Shown: positions 1-7,550 of the stretch, piece by piece
Position numbering within the stretch: the first letter of the stretch is position 1
Layout of the letters: every line of letters begins with the position of its first letter
From: Marinospirillum sp.
GTDB taxonomy: Bacteria; Pseudomonadota; Gammaproteobacteria; Pseudomonadales; Halomonadaceae
Assembly: GCF_014859565.1 (NCBI RefSeq)
Contig: NZ_JACUUA010000057.1
Coordinates: 1 to 19,397 of the forward strand
Reading direction: 5' to 3'
Length of the DNA stretch: 19,397 nt
Notes under the pieces: generated by a model
What the model was told of the DNA's origin: nothing
Databases searched by the model: none
What the model saw: only the letters and a program-made list of their open reading frames with translations
Translations under genes and position numbers: made by a program

Positions 1-51
1 GTTGGCATAGGGCAGGGCGCTGGTGACCAGAATTTTGCGTTGAGTGGGCAT
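1..51 (-). CDS. metG: Methionyl-tRNA synthetase, N-terminal fragment (partial)
   Basis: On the minus strand an ATG at 51-49 opens a frame reading MPTQRKILVTSALPYAN up to the window edge. The ILVTSALPYAN stretch is the first strand of the class I aminoacyl-tRNA synthetase catalytic domain of methionyl-tRNA synthetase, just before the expected G-x-x-H-x-GH signature, which falls outside the window. The enzyme charges initiator and elongator tRNA(Met) with methionine in the cytoplasm. An AGGA about 7 bases upstream of the ATG is a reasonable ribosome binding site. The gene diverges from the bkd operon. Only 17 codons are visible, but the segment is highly characteristic. Confidence 0.85.
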   Translation of the reverse strand, partial: MPTQRKILVTSALPYAN

Positions 52-322
52 GGAGTTCCTGAGTCTTGCAATCAATGAATGTAAAAAAATTAATCCCGCT
101 ATCTTAGCGATTTTCAGGCTGCAGTGCATCTGCTCAAGGGTGTTGCTTCATATCAGCCTTGCCTTGCCATAAAACCTGCTGCTAATCTGAGATACAGCAA
201 AAGGTTACAGGTGCGTGGCAGAAATGATCTTTCTGCCCGCCCGTAAACATCCCGGCTGACACAATTGGCTAGGGATATAAAAGTGGCAATAACAACAATA
301 AGTAACTCAGAAGGTACTAGCC
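52..322. promoter_or_regulatory. Divergent intergenic region metG / bkdA1
   Basis: This 271-base spacer must carry the promoters of both metG (minus) and bkdA1 (plus). A small perfect inverted repeat, CGCTA-TCT-TAGCG, lies at 97-109 and would be in the metG leader. For bkdA1, TATAAA at 276-281 is the best -10-like element but lacks a well-spaced -35. An alternative is TTGGCT (265-270) with AATAAC (288-293) at 17-base spacing. AGAAGGT about 8 bases before the ATG at 323 is the likely bkdA1 ribosome binding site. No clear binding site for an Lrp-type BkdR activator could be identified by eye. Promoter choices here are weak. Confidence 0.35.
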
Positions 323-1528
323 ATGACTGACCTGCGTAATCTGAACGTGGAGCTGATTCATCAGCCTGTGTTCCTGGATCCCGTAACTACGGTGATTCCC
401 ACCTTCCGTCTGCTGCAACAGGACGGCAAGCTTTACCCCGGTGCCAAAGCACCTGACATGAGTCAGGAACTGGCACTCAAAATCCACGATACCTTCCTGT
501 TTATCCGTGCGCTGGACGAACGCATGCTGGCTTCCCAGCGGCAGGGGCGCATCAGTTTTTACATGACCCAGACGGGTGAAGAAGCCTCGGATACGTGCAG
601 TGCTGCTGCACTGGATGCCGGAGATGTGATTTTTGCCCAGTACCGTGAGCAGGGCGCACTGGCCTTTCGTGGTTTTAGTCTGGATCAGTTTATGAATCAG
701 ATTTTTTCCAACGAAAAAGATCTGGGCAAAGGCCGCCAGATGCCAATTCATTATGGTTCCCGCGAGCTGAACTACATCACCATTTCTTCCCCGCTGGGAA
801 CCCAGATTCCACAAGCCACGGGTTATGCCTTTGGGTTTAAACAAGCTGGTCAAGATCAGTGTGTGATCTGTTATTTTGGCGAAGGTGCTGCCTCGGAAGG
901 GGATTTTCATGCCGGCCTGAACATGGCCGGTGTGCTGAAAGTGCCGGTGATCTTTTTCTGCCGTAACAATGGTTATGCCATTTCTACCCCGGTGCATGAA
1001 CAACTGGCCGGGGATGGTATTGCTGGACGTGGCCCCGGTTATGGCATGAAAACCCTGCGGGTGGATGGTAATGATGCACTGGCGGTGTATGAAGCCACCC
1101 GACTGGCTCGCCAGATGGCAGTGGAACACCAGCAGCCGGTGTTGATTGAATCCATGACCTACCGGTTGGGTGCCCACTCCAGCTCGGATGATCCCAGTGG
1201 TTACCGCAGCCGCAAAGAAGAAGACCAGTGGCGTGATAAAGACCCGGTGGCTCGATTCCGTAACTGGTTGATTGAGCAGGGCTGGTGGACTGAGGCTCAG
1301 GATCAGGAACGTCAGGCTGAACACCGCAAGGCCGTGGCAGTAGCCATGAAACGTGCCGAAAAAATCGACAGTCCGCCACTGGCAGACCTGTTCAGTGATG
1401 TGTATGACAAGCTGCCATGGCACCTGCAGCAGCAGCAACAACAGGCCAAGGAACACATTCTGCGGCACCCGCAGGCTTATCCAGCTACTGCAGCACGCCT
1501 GAAAGCAGCAGGGGAGGATAAAGCATGA
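323..1528 (+). CDS. bkdA1: Branched-chain 2-oxoacid dehydrogenase E1 alpha subunit
   Basis: Thiamine-diphosphate-dependent E1 alpha subunit of the branched-chain alpha-keto acid dehydrogenase complex. It decarboxylates the 2-oxoacids of valine, leucine and isoleucine in the cytoplasm and passes the acyl group to E2. The protein (401 aa) matches the usual length. The thiamine-diphosphate/Mg motif runs from GEG (residues 186-188) to RNNGYAIS (NN at 215-216). The phosphorylation-loop-like [16 protein letters not shown] segment typical of this family is present further on. A short glutamine run ([10 protein letters not shown]) near the C-terminus is coded by CAG/CAA repeats and looks incidental. 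The stop codon overlaps the ATG of the beta-subunit gene (ATGA), which implies translational coupling and fits the obligatory alpha2beta2 assembly. The start has an AGAAGGT ribosome binding site. Confidence 0.95.
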   Translation: MTDLRNLNVELIHQPVFLDPVTTVIPTFRLLQQDGKLYPGAKAPDMSQELALKIHDTFLFIRALDERMLASQRQGRISFYMTQTGEEASDTCSAAALDAGDVIFAQYREQGALAFRGFSLDQFMNQIFSNEKDLGKGRQMPIHYGSRELNYITISSPLGTQIPQATGYAFGFKQAGQDQCVICYFGEGAASEGDFHAGLNMAGVLKVPVIFFCRNNGYAISTPVHEQLAGDGIAGRGPGYGMKTLRVDGNDALAVYEATRLARQMAVEHQQPVLIESMTYRLGAHSSSDDPSGYRSRKEEDQWRDKDPVARFRNWLIEQGWWTEAQDQERQAEHRKAVAVAMKRAEKIDSPPLADLFSDVYDKLPWHLQQQQQQAKEHILRHPQAYPATAARLKAAGEDKA

Positions 1529-2502
1529 GCCAGATGAATCTGCTGCAAGCCATCAACTCGGCGCTGGATACTGCCATGAAGCAGGATGATCGAGTGCTGT
1601 GTTTTGGTGAGGATGTGGGTGCTTTTGGCGGTGTGTTTCGCGCCACCAGCCATTTGCAGGAAAAATACGGCAAAAACCGTTGTTTTAACACCCCGCTGAC
1701 GGAACAGGGCATCATCGGTTTTGCCAACGGACTGGCGGTGCAGGGTCGGGTGCCCGTGGCCGAGATCCAGTTTGCTGACTACATCTTCCCGGCTTTTGAT
1801 CAGATCGTGAACGAAACGGCCAAATACCGTTATCGCTCCGGCAATGAATTTGATGTTGGCAGCCTCACCATCCGTACACCCTACGGTGGTGGTATTCATG
1901 GTGGCCTGTATCACTCCCAGTCACCGGAAGCCTACTTTACCCATACACCCGGCCTGAAAGTGGTGGTGCCGCGTAATCCACAGCAGGCCAAGGGACTGCT
2001 GCTGGCATCCATCCGTGATGACAACCCAGTATTGTTTTTTGAGCCAAAAAAGCTCTATCGCGCCGCTGTGGGGGAAGTATCTGATGAAGACTACACCCTG
2101 CCGCTAGGGCAGGCCGAGGTGCTGCGTGAAGGCACTGATGTGACCCTGGTCGCTTGGGGTGCTCAGGTACAGGCGATAGAAAAAGCGGCTGATATGGCGG
2201 CGGAAGCGGGTATCTCCTGTGAAGTCATCGATCTGCGAACCCTGCTGCCCTGGGATCATGACACCCTGGCGGCTTCACTGAAAAAAACCGGGCGGCTGGT
2301 GATTAACCATGAAGCCCCGCGCACCAGTGGTTTTGGTGCCGAACTGGCGGCCAGTTTGCAGGAAAGCTGTTTCCTGTATCTGGAATCTCCCATCTTGCGG
2401 GTCACTGGCTGGGATACACCCTTCCCGCTGGCACTGGAGAAGGAATACTTCCCCAATGAACTGCGAACCCTGGATGCCATCAAGGCCAGTGTTGGTTACT
2501 GA
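1525..2502 (+). CDS. bkdA2: Branched-chain 2-oxoacid dehydrogenase E1 beta subunit
   Basis: Beta subunit (325 aa) of the E1 component, partner of the upstream alpha subunit in the alpha2beta2 heterotetramer that binds thiamine diphosphate at the subunit interface. The N-terminal pyrimidine-binding domain shows [14 protein letters not shown] (residues about 28-41) and [12 protein letters not shown]. The C-terminal transketolase domain shows the DLRTLLPWD segment and the [17 protein letters not shown] segment, both typical of 2-oxoacid dehydrogenase beta chains. Length is normal for BkdA2. The ATG overlaps the alpha-subunit stop by four bases. The gene ends ten bases before the E2 gene, whose ribosome binding site (GAGGAG) straddles this stop codon. 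Confidence 0.95.
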   Translation: MSQMNLLQAINSALDTAMKQDDRVLCFGEDVGAFGGVFRATSHLQEKYGKNRCFNTPLTEQGIIGFANGLAVQGRVPVAEIQFADYIFPAFDQIVNETAKYRYRSGNEFDVGSLTIRTPYGGGIHGGLYHSQSPEAYFTHTPGLKVVVPRNPQQAKGLLLASIRDDNPVLFFEPKKLYRAAVGEVSDEDYTLPLGQAEVLREGTDVTLVAWGAQVQAIEKAADMAAEAGISCEVIDLRTLLPWDHDTLAASLKKTGRLVINHEAPRTSGFGAELAASLQESCFLYLESPILRVTGWDTPFPLALEKEYFPNELRTLDAIKASVGY

Positions 2503-2512
2503 GGAGATTGCC

Positions 2513-3748
2513 ATGAAAATTGATTTTATCCTGCCTGATATCGGGGAAGGCATCGTGGAATGTGAGCTGGTCGAATGGCACATTCAGGAAGGCGAAGCGG
2601 TCGCAGAAGACCAGCCGGTGGCTGATGTGATGACCGACAAAGCACTGGTGGAAATCACCGCCATGCACACCGGCACCATCACCCGGCACTACTGGAATAA
2701 GGGCGATGTGGCAAAGGTCGGCAAACCCCTGTTCCAGATCGAAGTCAGTGCGGAAGAAGCAGCAAAACACCCGGAAGTGACTCAGACACCTGTTGATGCT
2801 GAACCGACAAAACCGCTTGATTCACCACCGACGCCTGAAGCATCTGTCAGTAATGAAACACGCCCCGGTAAAGCCCTGGCTAGCCCGGCCGTGCGGCGTA
2901 TGGCGCGTGAACTGGAGCTGGATTTGTCACAGGTGCCTGGCAGTGGTAAAGAAGGGCGAGTACTCAAAGAAGACCTGCTGGCTTGGCAGCAGGGTGATGC
3001 ACCTCAATCAGCTGCAAGCAGTCCTGCAGCAACTTCGGTGGCAGTGGATCGAACCGAGCCGTTGCGTGGTGTAAAAGTAGCCATGGCTCGGCAGATGCAG
3101 GATGCTTATTCCAGTATTCCGCATTTTACCTACGCTGAAGAGCTGGACATCACCGAACTGGAAGCCCTGCGCCAACAGCTTAAACCGGAATTCGAGAAGG
3201 ACGGACTGCGCCTGAGCCTGATGCCTTTTATGATGAAAGCCATTGCGCTAGCTGTGCAGCAATACCCAGTGCTGAACAGTCGTGTGAATGCTGATTGCAG
3301 CGAAATCACCTACCTGTCGGATGTAAATATTGGCATGGCTGCGGATACCCCGATGGGTTTGCTGGTGCCCAATGTCAAACAGGTACAACATCAATCGCTG
3401 AAAGAGCTGGCGACTGAAATTAACCGCCTCACCGATGCCGCCCGTCTGAGCAAACTGCCACCGGACAGCATGAAAGGCGGCAGTATCAGCATTTCCAACA
3501 TTGGTGTGATTGGTGGCACCGTGGCGACCCCCATCATCAACAAACCGGAAGTGGCGATTGTGGCTCTGGGGCGTATCCAACAGCTACCACGCTTCAACAG
3601 CAAGGGAGAGGTGGAAGCCCGCCAGATCCTGAACGTCAGCTGGTCCGGTGACCACCGGGTGATTGATGGCGCCACCATGGCACGCTTCTGCAACCTCTGG
3701 AAAAGTTACCTCGAACACCCCGGTAAAATGCTGGTGGACTTGAGGTAG
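2513..3748 (+). CDS. bkdB: Branched-chain 2-oxoacid dehydrogenase E2 (dihydrolipoyl acyltransferase)
   Basis: Core E2 subunit of the complex: it accepts the acyl group on a swinging lipoyl arm and transfers it to CoA. Domain order is classical: one N-terminal lipoyl domain with the lipoylation site DKA (Lys43), a proline/threonine-rich linker, a peripheral-subunit-binding domain (ASPAVRRMARELELDL to GRVLKEDL), a second linker, and the C-terminal acyltransferase domain ending in DHRVIDGA, with catalytic His381 and Asp385. The frame is open further upstream, but the start at 2513 is chosen because it has a strong GAGGAG site and begins MKIDFILPDIGEG, the conserved lipoyl-domain start. That gives 411 aa, close to Pseudomonas BkdB. 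No E3 gene follows; an intrinsic terminator comes directly after. Confidence 0.95.
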   Translation: MKIDFILPDIGEGIVECELVEWHIQEGEAVAEDQPVADVMTDKALVEITAMHTGTITRHYWNKGDVAKVGKPLFQIEVSAEEAAKHPEVTQTPVDAEPTKPLDSPPTPEASVSNETRPGKALASPAVRRMARELELDLSQVPGSGKEGRVLKEDLLAWQQGDAPQSAASSPAATSVAVDRTEPLRGVKVAMARQMQDAYSSIPHFTYAEELDITELEALRQQLKPEFEKDGLRLSLMPFMMKAIALAVQQYPVLNSRVNADCSEITYLSDVNIGMAADTPMGLLVPNVKQVQHQSLKELATEINRLTDAARLSKLPPDSMKGGSISISNIGVIGGTVATPIINKPEVAIVALGRIQQLPRFNSKGEVEARQILNVSWSGDHRVIDGATMARFCNLWKSYLEHPGKMLVDLR

Positions 3749-3769
3749 AGCATATCTCACTGTAACCAG

Positions 3770-3793
3770 GCCAGCCTGCAAGGGCTGGCTTTT
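3770..3793 (+). terminator. Intrinsic terminator of the bkd operon
   Basis: Perfect 7-bp stem GCCAGCC (3770-3776) / GGCTGGC (3783-3789) with a 6-base loop followed directly by TTTT. It sits 22 bases after the bkdB stop and closes the three-gene operon, which supports the absence of a cotranscribed E3 gene. Confidence 0.8.
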
Positions 3794-3804
3794 GAGCTGA
3801 GTGG

Positions 3805-3833
3805 TTGCAACCTGGCCGGTAATCGAATACAAC
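3805..3833 (+). promoter_or_regulatory. Candidate promoter for the DUF4160/DUF2442 genes
   Basis: TTGCAA (3805-3810) and TACAAC (3828-3833) are separated by 17 bases and lie about 50 bases ahead of the DUF4160 start. The -35 element is inside the perfect palindrome GGTTGCAACC (3803-3812), which could be an operator. The match to consensus is only partial. Confidence 0.3.
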
Positions 3834-3880
3834 AAAGACTCGCAAGGCAGCATACGGATAGAAGAGCTTGAGGAGGAGCG

Positions 3881-4147
3881 ATGCCAACGATCTCAATGTT
3901 TTATGGAATCATCATTCGGATGTACTTTGCACCGAAAGAGCATCCGCCACCACATTTCCATGTGTACTATAGTGAATATAAAGCAACCATTGATATTCGA
4001 ACTTGTGAAGTGATACAAGGCAATTTGCCAACAAAACAGCTACGGCTTGTGCTTGCTTGGGCTGAGCTGCATCAGGATGAGCTGATGGCCGACTGGCAGT
4101 TGGTCATGAACGGTGAAGAGCCATTTAAAATCCAGCCCCTTCAGTAA
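3881..4147 (+). CDS. DUF4160 family protein
   Basis: Small 88-residue protein with the family signature: MPTISMFYGIIIRMYF followed by EHPPPHFHVYYSEYKATID, i.e. the conserved hydrophobic start and the H-PPHFHV-Y core of DUF4160. A strong AGGAGG sits four bases ahead of the ATG. The gene is immediately followed, with no spacing, by a DUF2442 gene, and the two families are very often neighbours in bacterial genomes. The pair behaves like a small two-gene toxin-antitoxin-style module in its size and arrangement. That is inference; no biochemical activity is established here. Cytoplasmic, no membrane segments. Confidence 0.85.
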   Translation: MPTISMFYGIIIRMYFAPKEHPPPHFHVYYSEYKATIDIRTCEVIQGNLPTKQLRLVLAWAELHQDELMADWQLVMNGEEPFKIQPLQ

Positions 4148-4159
4148 GTGGTGAATGAT

Positions 4160-4405
4160 ATGTATCCATCTGTTGTGCGGGTTGTTGCTGAAAAAGATTT
4201 TTGTCTGGCAATCGACTTTGATAATGGTGAAAAAGGTTTACTGGATATGAAGCCTTTCCTTGATTTTGGCGTGTTCCAACGTCTGAACGATCCAGCTGCA
4301 TTCCAACGAGTCAAGGTCTCCTTTGATACTGTTGAATGGGATTCGGGTGTTGATCTTGATCCTGAGTTTGTTTATAGCAAAAGCCGAATACTGGTGACAC
4401 CCTAA
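4160..4405 (+). CDS. DUF2442 family protein
   Basis: About 81 residues. The pattern MYPSVVRV, then AIDFDNGEKGLLDMKPFL, then RVKVSFDTVEWDSGVDLDPE is the DUF2442 signature. The frame is also open to GTG codons at 4148 and 4151, directly at the DUF4160 stop. The ATG at 4160 is preferred because family members normally begin M-x-P-x-V just like this. Neither start has a strong ribosome binding site, so translational coupling to the upstream gene is likely. Partner of the preceding DUF4160 gene; function not established. Confidence 0.8.
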   Translation: MYPSVVRVVAEKDFCLAIDFDNGEKGLLDMKPFLDFGVFQRLNDPAAFQRVKVSFDTVEWDSGVDLDPEFVYSKSRILVTP

Positions 4406-4441
4406 TGAACATCCAACGCTGCTATACAGACGGTGTGCTCC

Positions 4442-4624
4442 ATGTCTGATGATGAAAAAAAACAGTCTTGTGTCAGGGCTGTGACGAAGCTTGAGTATTC
4501 AGTAGAGAGCCCTGAGTGGCATCAACAGGTGCTTGACGAGCGCACCGAGCTGATTCGTAGTGGCAAGGCTCAATGGTTGAGTCTGGCGACTGCACGAGAA
4601 TTACTCAGCTGTGAAAGCAAATAA
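4442..4624 (+). CDS. Short addiction-module antitoxin-like protein, no adjacent toxin
   Basis: Sixty residues from ATG 4442 (a GTG at 4433 is in frame). The segment SPEWHQQVLDERTELIRSGKAQWLSLATARELL resembles the C-terminal half of the 'putative addiction module component' antitoxins (Unstab_antitox, PF09720-type), where an SP-x-WH-x-x-VL motif is followed by a GKA-x-x-LSL tail that binds a RelE/ParE toxin. The usual N-terminal helix is short or missing, and no RelE/ParE gene follows: the next gene, a cyclotransferase, starts inside this one. It may be a shortened, orphaned antitoxin. Assignment from pattern only. Confidence 0.55.
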   Translation: MSDDEKKQSCVRAVTKLEYSVESPEWHQQVLDERTELIRSGKAQWLSLATARELLSCESK

Positions 4625-5432
4625 AACTGGCCGGACTTTACGTCTTTTCCCTCTACTGCTACTCACGCTGTCTCTGCTGGTTTGCCGCCAGCCTGATGCT
4701 GATACTTATCAAGCCCCTGATACCACGCCTGTTGCCAGCTACCGGGTCATACAACACTATCCTCATGATGTTGAAGCCTTCACCCAGGGTTTGTTGTTTC
4801 ATCAGGGTTACCTTTATGAAAGCACCGGCTTGTATGGTCAGTCCACGCTGCGCCGGGTGAAGCTGAAAACGGGTGAGGTGAAGCAGTCGGTATCTCTGGA
4901 TGCCACGCTGTTTGGTGAAGGGCTGGCGCTGTGGCAGGATCGTCTGATTCAGCTCACCTGGTGGGCCGGTGTGGCACTGGTTTATGACTTGCATAGCCTG
5001 AATCTGTTGCACACCTTCACTTATCCTGGGCAGGGCTGGGGGTTAACACATGATGACCAATGGCTGATTCTCAGCGATGGCACAGCAACCCTGCGTTTTC
5101 TGAATCCGGAAACCTTTGAGGAAATCCGCCGTGTGCAAGTGCTGGATGCCGGTGTTCCAGTCACTCAGTTGAATGAACTGGAATACGTGAATGGTGAAAT
5201 CCTTGCCAATGTCTGGCATACCGATCACATCGCCCGAATTGATCCCCAGTCCGGTCAGGTGCTGGGCTGGATTGACCTCACCGGCCTGCTGCCGGAATAC
5301 CTCAAGCCGAAAGACCGTGAAGGGGTGTTGAATGGCATTGCTTGGGATAATGAAGGGCAACGGTTGTTTGTAACAGGAAAACTCTGGCCGAAAATTTTTG
5401 AAATTGAACTGCTACCAACAACTGAAAAGTGA
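4611..5432 (+). CDS. Glutaminyl-peptide cyclotransferase, secreted
   Basis: The 273-residue protein matches the plant/bacterial-type glutaminyl cyclase family (Glu_cyclase_2, PF05096), a five-bladed beta-propeller that converts N-terminal glutamine of peptides to pyroglutamate. Recognisable pieces are HDVEAFTQGLLFHQGYLYES, YGQSTLRRV, LFGEGLALW, LTWWAGVALVYD, GWGLTHDDQWLILSDGTATL, LNELEYVNGEILANVWHTD and LNGIAWDN. The N-terminus (basic residues to about 11, then a leucine-rich stretch to about 24) is a signal peptide pointing to the periplasm. Cys25 follows LLV, which is a poor lipobox. GTG at 4611 is the only start that keeps the signal peptide; it overlaps the preceding small gene by 14 bases and has no strong ribosome binding site, so coupling is likely. 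Confidence 0.88.
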   Translation: MKANKTGRTLRLFPLLLLTLSLLVCRQPDADTYQAPDTTPVASYRVIQHYPHDVEAFTQGLLFHQGYLYESTGLYGQSTLRRVKLKTGEVKQSVSLDATLFGEGLALWQDRLIQLTWWAGVALVYDLHSLNLLHTFTYPGQGWGLTHDDQWLILSDGTATLRFLNPETFEEIRRVQVLDAGVPVTQLNELEYVNGEILANVWHTDHIARIDPQSGQVLGWIDLTGLLPEYLKPKDREGVLNGIAWDNEGQRLFVTGKLWPKIFEIELLPTTEK

Positions 5433-5456
5433 TTTTTGATCAAAAGGAGTTTCAGG

Positions 5457-6152
5457 ATGAAAACAATCGGGTTATTGGGTGGTATGAGCTGGGAAAGCAC
5501 TCGGGATTATTACACTGCCATCAACCAAGGTGTCAAAGAACGCCTTGGAGGCCTGCATTCGGCCCAGTTGGTGCTCTACAGTGTTGATTTTGATCCCATT
5601 GAAAAGCTGCAGCATCAGGGTGACTGGCCGGGCACTGCGGCGATTCTTTGCCAGGCAGCGCGTAATATTGAAGCGGCAGGTGCTGATTTTCTGTTGATTT
5701 GTACCAACACCATGCACAAGGTTGCACCGGAAATAGAGGCGGCGATTCAAATCCCATTGGTGCATCTGGCTGACGCCACTGCTGAAAGCCTGCTGGCATC
5801 CGGTATCAAAAAAGTTGGTTTACTGGGTACAGCATTCACCATGGAACAGGATTTTTACAAAGGCCGCCTGCAGCAGAAGTTTGGCCTGGATGTACTGGTT
5901 CCTGATGCTGATGACCGAGCGCTGGTGCATCAGGTGATTTATCAGGAGCTGTGTCTGGGACAAATTCATGAGGCATCCTGCAAAGAGTATCTACGCATCA
6001 TCAGTCAATTGGCACAGCAGGGTGCGGAGGCGGTGATTCTGGGGTGTACAGAAATTGCCATGTTGGTTGATCAGAAGGATACTGATGTTCCCTTGTTTGA
6101 TACGACTGCCATTCATGCTAGAAAAGCGATCGAGTTGGCTTTGTTATCCTGA
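5457..6152 (+). CDS. Aspartate/glutamate racemase family protein (YgeA-like amino-acid racemase)
   Basis: Pyridoxal-phosphate-independent racemase of the Asp/Glu racemase family, 231 aa, strongly resembling E. coli YgeA over its length: MKTIGLLGGMSWEST, RLGGLHSAQ, LICTNTMHKV, ADAT, LLGTAFTMEQDFYKGRL, LCLGQIHEAS and LGCTEIAMLV. The two catalytic cysteines are Cys82 (CTNT) and Cys197 (GCTE), so the enzyme should be active. E. coli YgeA acts on several amino acids; the substrate here is not known. Start: the frame is open from a TTG at 5436, but ATG 5457 has AAGGAG at 5444-5449 and matches the family start. It follows the cyclotransferase after 24 bases and is probably cotranscribed. Confidence 0.9.
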   Translation: MKTIGLLGGMSWESTRDYYTAINQGVKERLGGLHSAQLVLYSVDFDPIEKLQHQGDWPGTAAILCQAARNIEAAGADFLLICTNTMHKVAPEIEAAIQIPLVHLADATAESLLASGIKKVGLLGTAFTMEQDFYKGRLQQKFGLDVLVPDADDRALVHQVIYQELCLGQIHEASCKEYLRIISQLAQQGAEAVILGCTEIAMLVDQKDTDVPLFDTTAIHARKAIELALLS

Positions 6153-6176
6153 GTAATTAATGCGCCTGGAGCACTT

Positions 6177-6836
6177 ATGCCCCCTGTAAAAATCGACATC
6201 GTTTCTGACATTGCCTGCCCTTGGTGTGCCATCGGTTATGCACGACTGGAGCTGGCTATGGTGCAGTTGCAGGATGAAATGAGTTTTGATGTGCAATGGC
6301 ACGCCTTTGAGCTGAATCCTGATCCGGACGGCGACGGTGAACCCATTTTGCAGGCATTAAGCCGCAAGTACGGTCGCAGTGCCGAGGAGATGGAGCAGAT
6401 CCAGAGCCAGATGCAGGGTATCGCTCAAGGCCTGGGGCTGAACTTCTCTGCTTTGCAGCAGCGCCATACCCGTAACACCTTTGACGGGCACAGGCTGGTG
6501 AAGTGGGCGGCAGAGCAGGGTCAGCAAACCGCCATGAAAAAAGCCCTATTTGAAGCCTACTTTGGTGAAGATGCCGTCATCACCGATCCCGATGTACTGG
6601 TGAGCCTGGTCGAGCGCATCGGGCTGGATGGTGAAGCCGCACGCCAGTTACTGGCATCAGACCAGTATGTGCAGCGGGTACGTGAGGATGAAGCCCACTG
6701 GCAACGGGCAGGCATCAGCTCGGTACCGGCTTTTATCATCAATGACCGTTACCTGATCTCCGGCGCTCAGGAACCCGAAACCCTGGTTCAGGCATTCCGG
6801 GATATCCGTGATGCAAGCCAGGAGCAGCCGTCATGA
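6177..6836 (+). CDS. DsbA-family (FrnE-like) thioredoxin-fold oxidoreductase
   Basis: 219 residues with the FrnE/DsbA-family arrangement: beta strand VKIDIVSDIACPWC with a CxxC active site at Cys14-Cys17, WHAFELNPD, a helical insertion, the motif NTFDGHRLVKWA, and the cis-proline loop ISSVPAFIIN near the C-terminus. There is no signal peptide, so this is a cytoplasmic member of the family (FrnE of Deinococcus is a disulfide isomerase/oxidoreductase; related proteins are 2-hydroxychromene-2-carboxylate isomerases). Substrate unknown. A GGAGC ribosome binding site precedes the ATG. The stop overlaps the start of the HugZ-like gene (ATGA), so the two are translated together. Confidence 0.88.
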   Translation: MPPVKIDIVSDIACPWCAIGYARLELAMVQLQDEMSFDVQWHAFELNPDPDGDGEPILQALSRKYGRSAEEMEQIQSQMQGIAQGLGLNFSALQQRHTRNTFDGHRLVKWAAEQGQQTAMKKALFEAYFGEDAVITDPDVLVSLVERIGLDGEAARQLLASDQYVQRVREDEAHWQRAGISSVPAFIINDRYLISGAQEPETLVQAFRDIRDASQEQPS

Positions 6837-7336
6837 GGGATGAACCCGTTGTGGATCTGGCCGCAGTGGCTGCTGATTTTCAGGGCTTTGTGGCAGGTTT
6901 TAACAGTGTGATCCTGTCCACCGTGAATGCAGACGGGTTACCAGAAGCCAGTTATGCGCCCTGCATTCAGCAGGATGATTGTTTTTACATTTATGTTTCG
7001 GAACTGGCCAGCCACACCCGTAACCTGCTGGATCGCCAGCATGCCAGTTTGCTGTTCATTGAATCGGAAGCAGAAGCACGCAACCTCTTTGCCCGCAAGC
7101 GTGCCACGCTGGAGATCACCGCTTACCCGGTAGAGCGGGACAGTGAGCAGTGGTTGAACATCATGGCCGCAATGGAAAGCCGGCTGGGCAATACAGTAAG
7201 CGTGATTCGGGGATTAAAAGACTTCCACCTGTTGCAGCTCAAACCTCGCAAAGCCACCTTTGTCACCGGTTTCGGCAAGGCTTTTGAACTCCAGGGTGAA
7301 CAGCTGGATCAGATCACCCACCTTAGCCGCAGGTGA
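6833..7336 (+). CDS. HugZ/HutZ family split-barrel (pyridoxamine-oxidase-like) heme-utilization protein
   Basis: 167 residues of a split-barrel flavin/heme-binding fold. SVILSTVNADGLPEASYAPC near residues 25-44, YIYVSELASHTRNL, and the RGLKDFHLLQLKPRKATFVTGFGKAF segment are typical of HugZ/HutZ-type proteins, which bind and degrade heme in iron acquisition. HutZ uses a C-terminal histidine as heme ligand; a His is present near the end here (residue 163), but its equivalence is a guess. No heme-uptake genes (hutA, tonB, hutW, hutX) are adjacent, so a general pyridoxamine-phosphate-oxidase-like role cannot be excluded. Starts within the preceding stop codon. Confidence 0.8.
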   Translation: MRDEPVVDLAAVAADFQGFVAGFNSVILSTVNADGLPEASYAPCIQQDDCFYIYVSELASHTRNLLDRQHASLLFIESEAEARNLFARKRATLEITAYPVERDSEQWLNIMAAMESRLGNTVSVIRGLKDFHLLQLKPRKATFVTGFGKAFELQGEQLDQITHLSRR

Positions 7337-7550
7337 TCTGTAGCTTGGTCCAACGTAGAGCGGCTACAACTCAAAAATAAGTAGTAGTGACATGCTGATG
7401 AGGGGTTCTGATCCACACATCAGACCAGAAAAGTTCCAACACATTCGTTTCCGTCTAATTTATGCAGCCTCTATATGATAGGTTCTATCTTGCTATGTTG
7501 ATTTATATCACCTACACTGTAGGATGAAAAATTAAACATGAGGGTAATGA
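7337..7550 (+). promoter_or_regulatory. Intergenic region ahead of the 211-aa/XRE-ImmA genes: promoter with two palindromes
   Basis: A stem-loop TCTGAT-CCACAC-ATCAGA (7407-7424) without a T-run follows the hugZ-like gene. Further on, TTGCTA (7490-7495) and TACACT (7513-7518) with exactly 17 bases between them form a plausible sigma70 promoter. The 13-bp inverted repeat GATAGGTTCTATC (7477-7489) abuts the -35, and a second one, CCTACACTGTAGG (7511-7523), covers the -10. Such placement is expected of repressor operators, probably for the XRE regulator encoded downstream. GAGGG at 7540-7544 is the ribosome binding site for the ATG at 7551. Confidence 0.5.

Noticed and set aside
1427..1445. CAG/CAA run in bkdA1 as a microsatellite or phase-variable repeat
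   Set aside because: Too short and mixed in codon use; it simply encodes a glutamine run and would not shift frame.
317..1468. Long minus-strand open frame opposite bkdA1 (383 codons)
   Set aside because: It is the antisense shadow of a certain gene; the predicted protein has no recognisable family and lacks a proper start context.
2309..2512. N-terminal extension of bkdB to 2309
   Set aside because: Overlaps bkdA2 in another frame; ATG 2513 has a strong ribosome binding site and the conserved lipoyl-domain start.
4406..4441. Integron attC site between the small DUF genes and the antitoxin-like gene
   Set aside because: Small cassette-like genes raised the question, but I found no paired core sites or long imperfect stem typical of attC here or after the DUF4160 gene.
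7337..7480. Attachment site or tRNA fragment marking the left edge of an island
   Set aside because: No tRNA-like segment, no integrase gene in the window and no matching direct repeat found further right.
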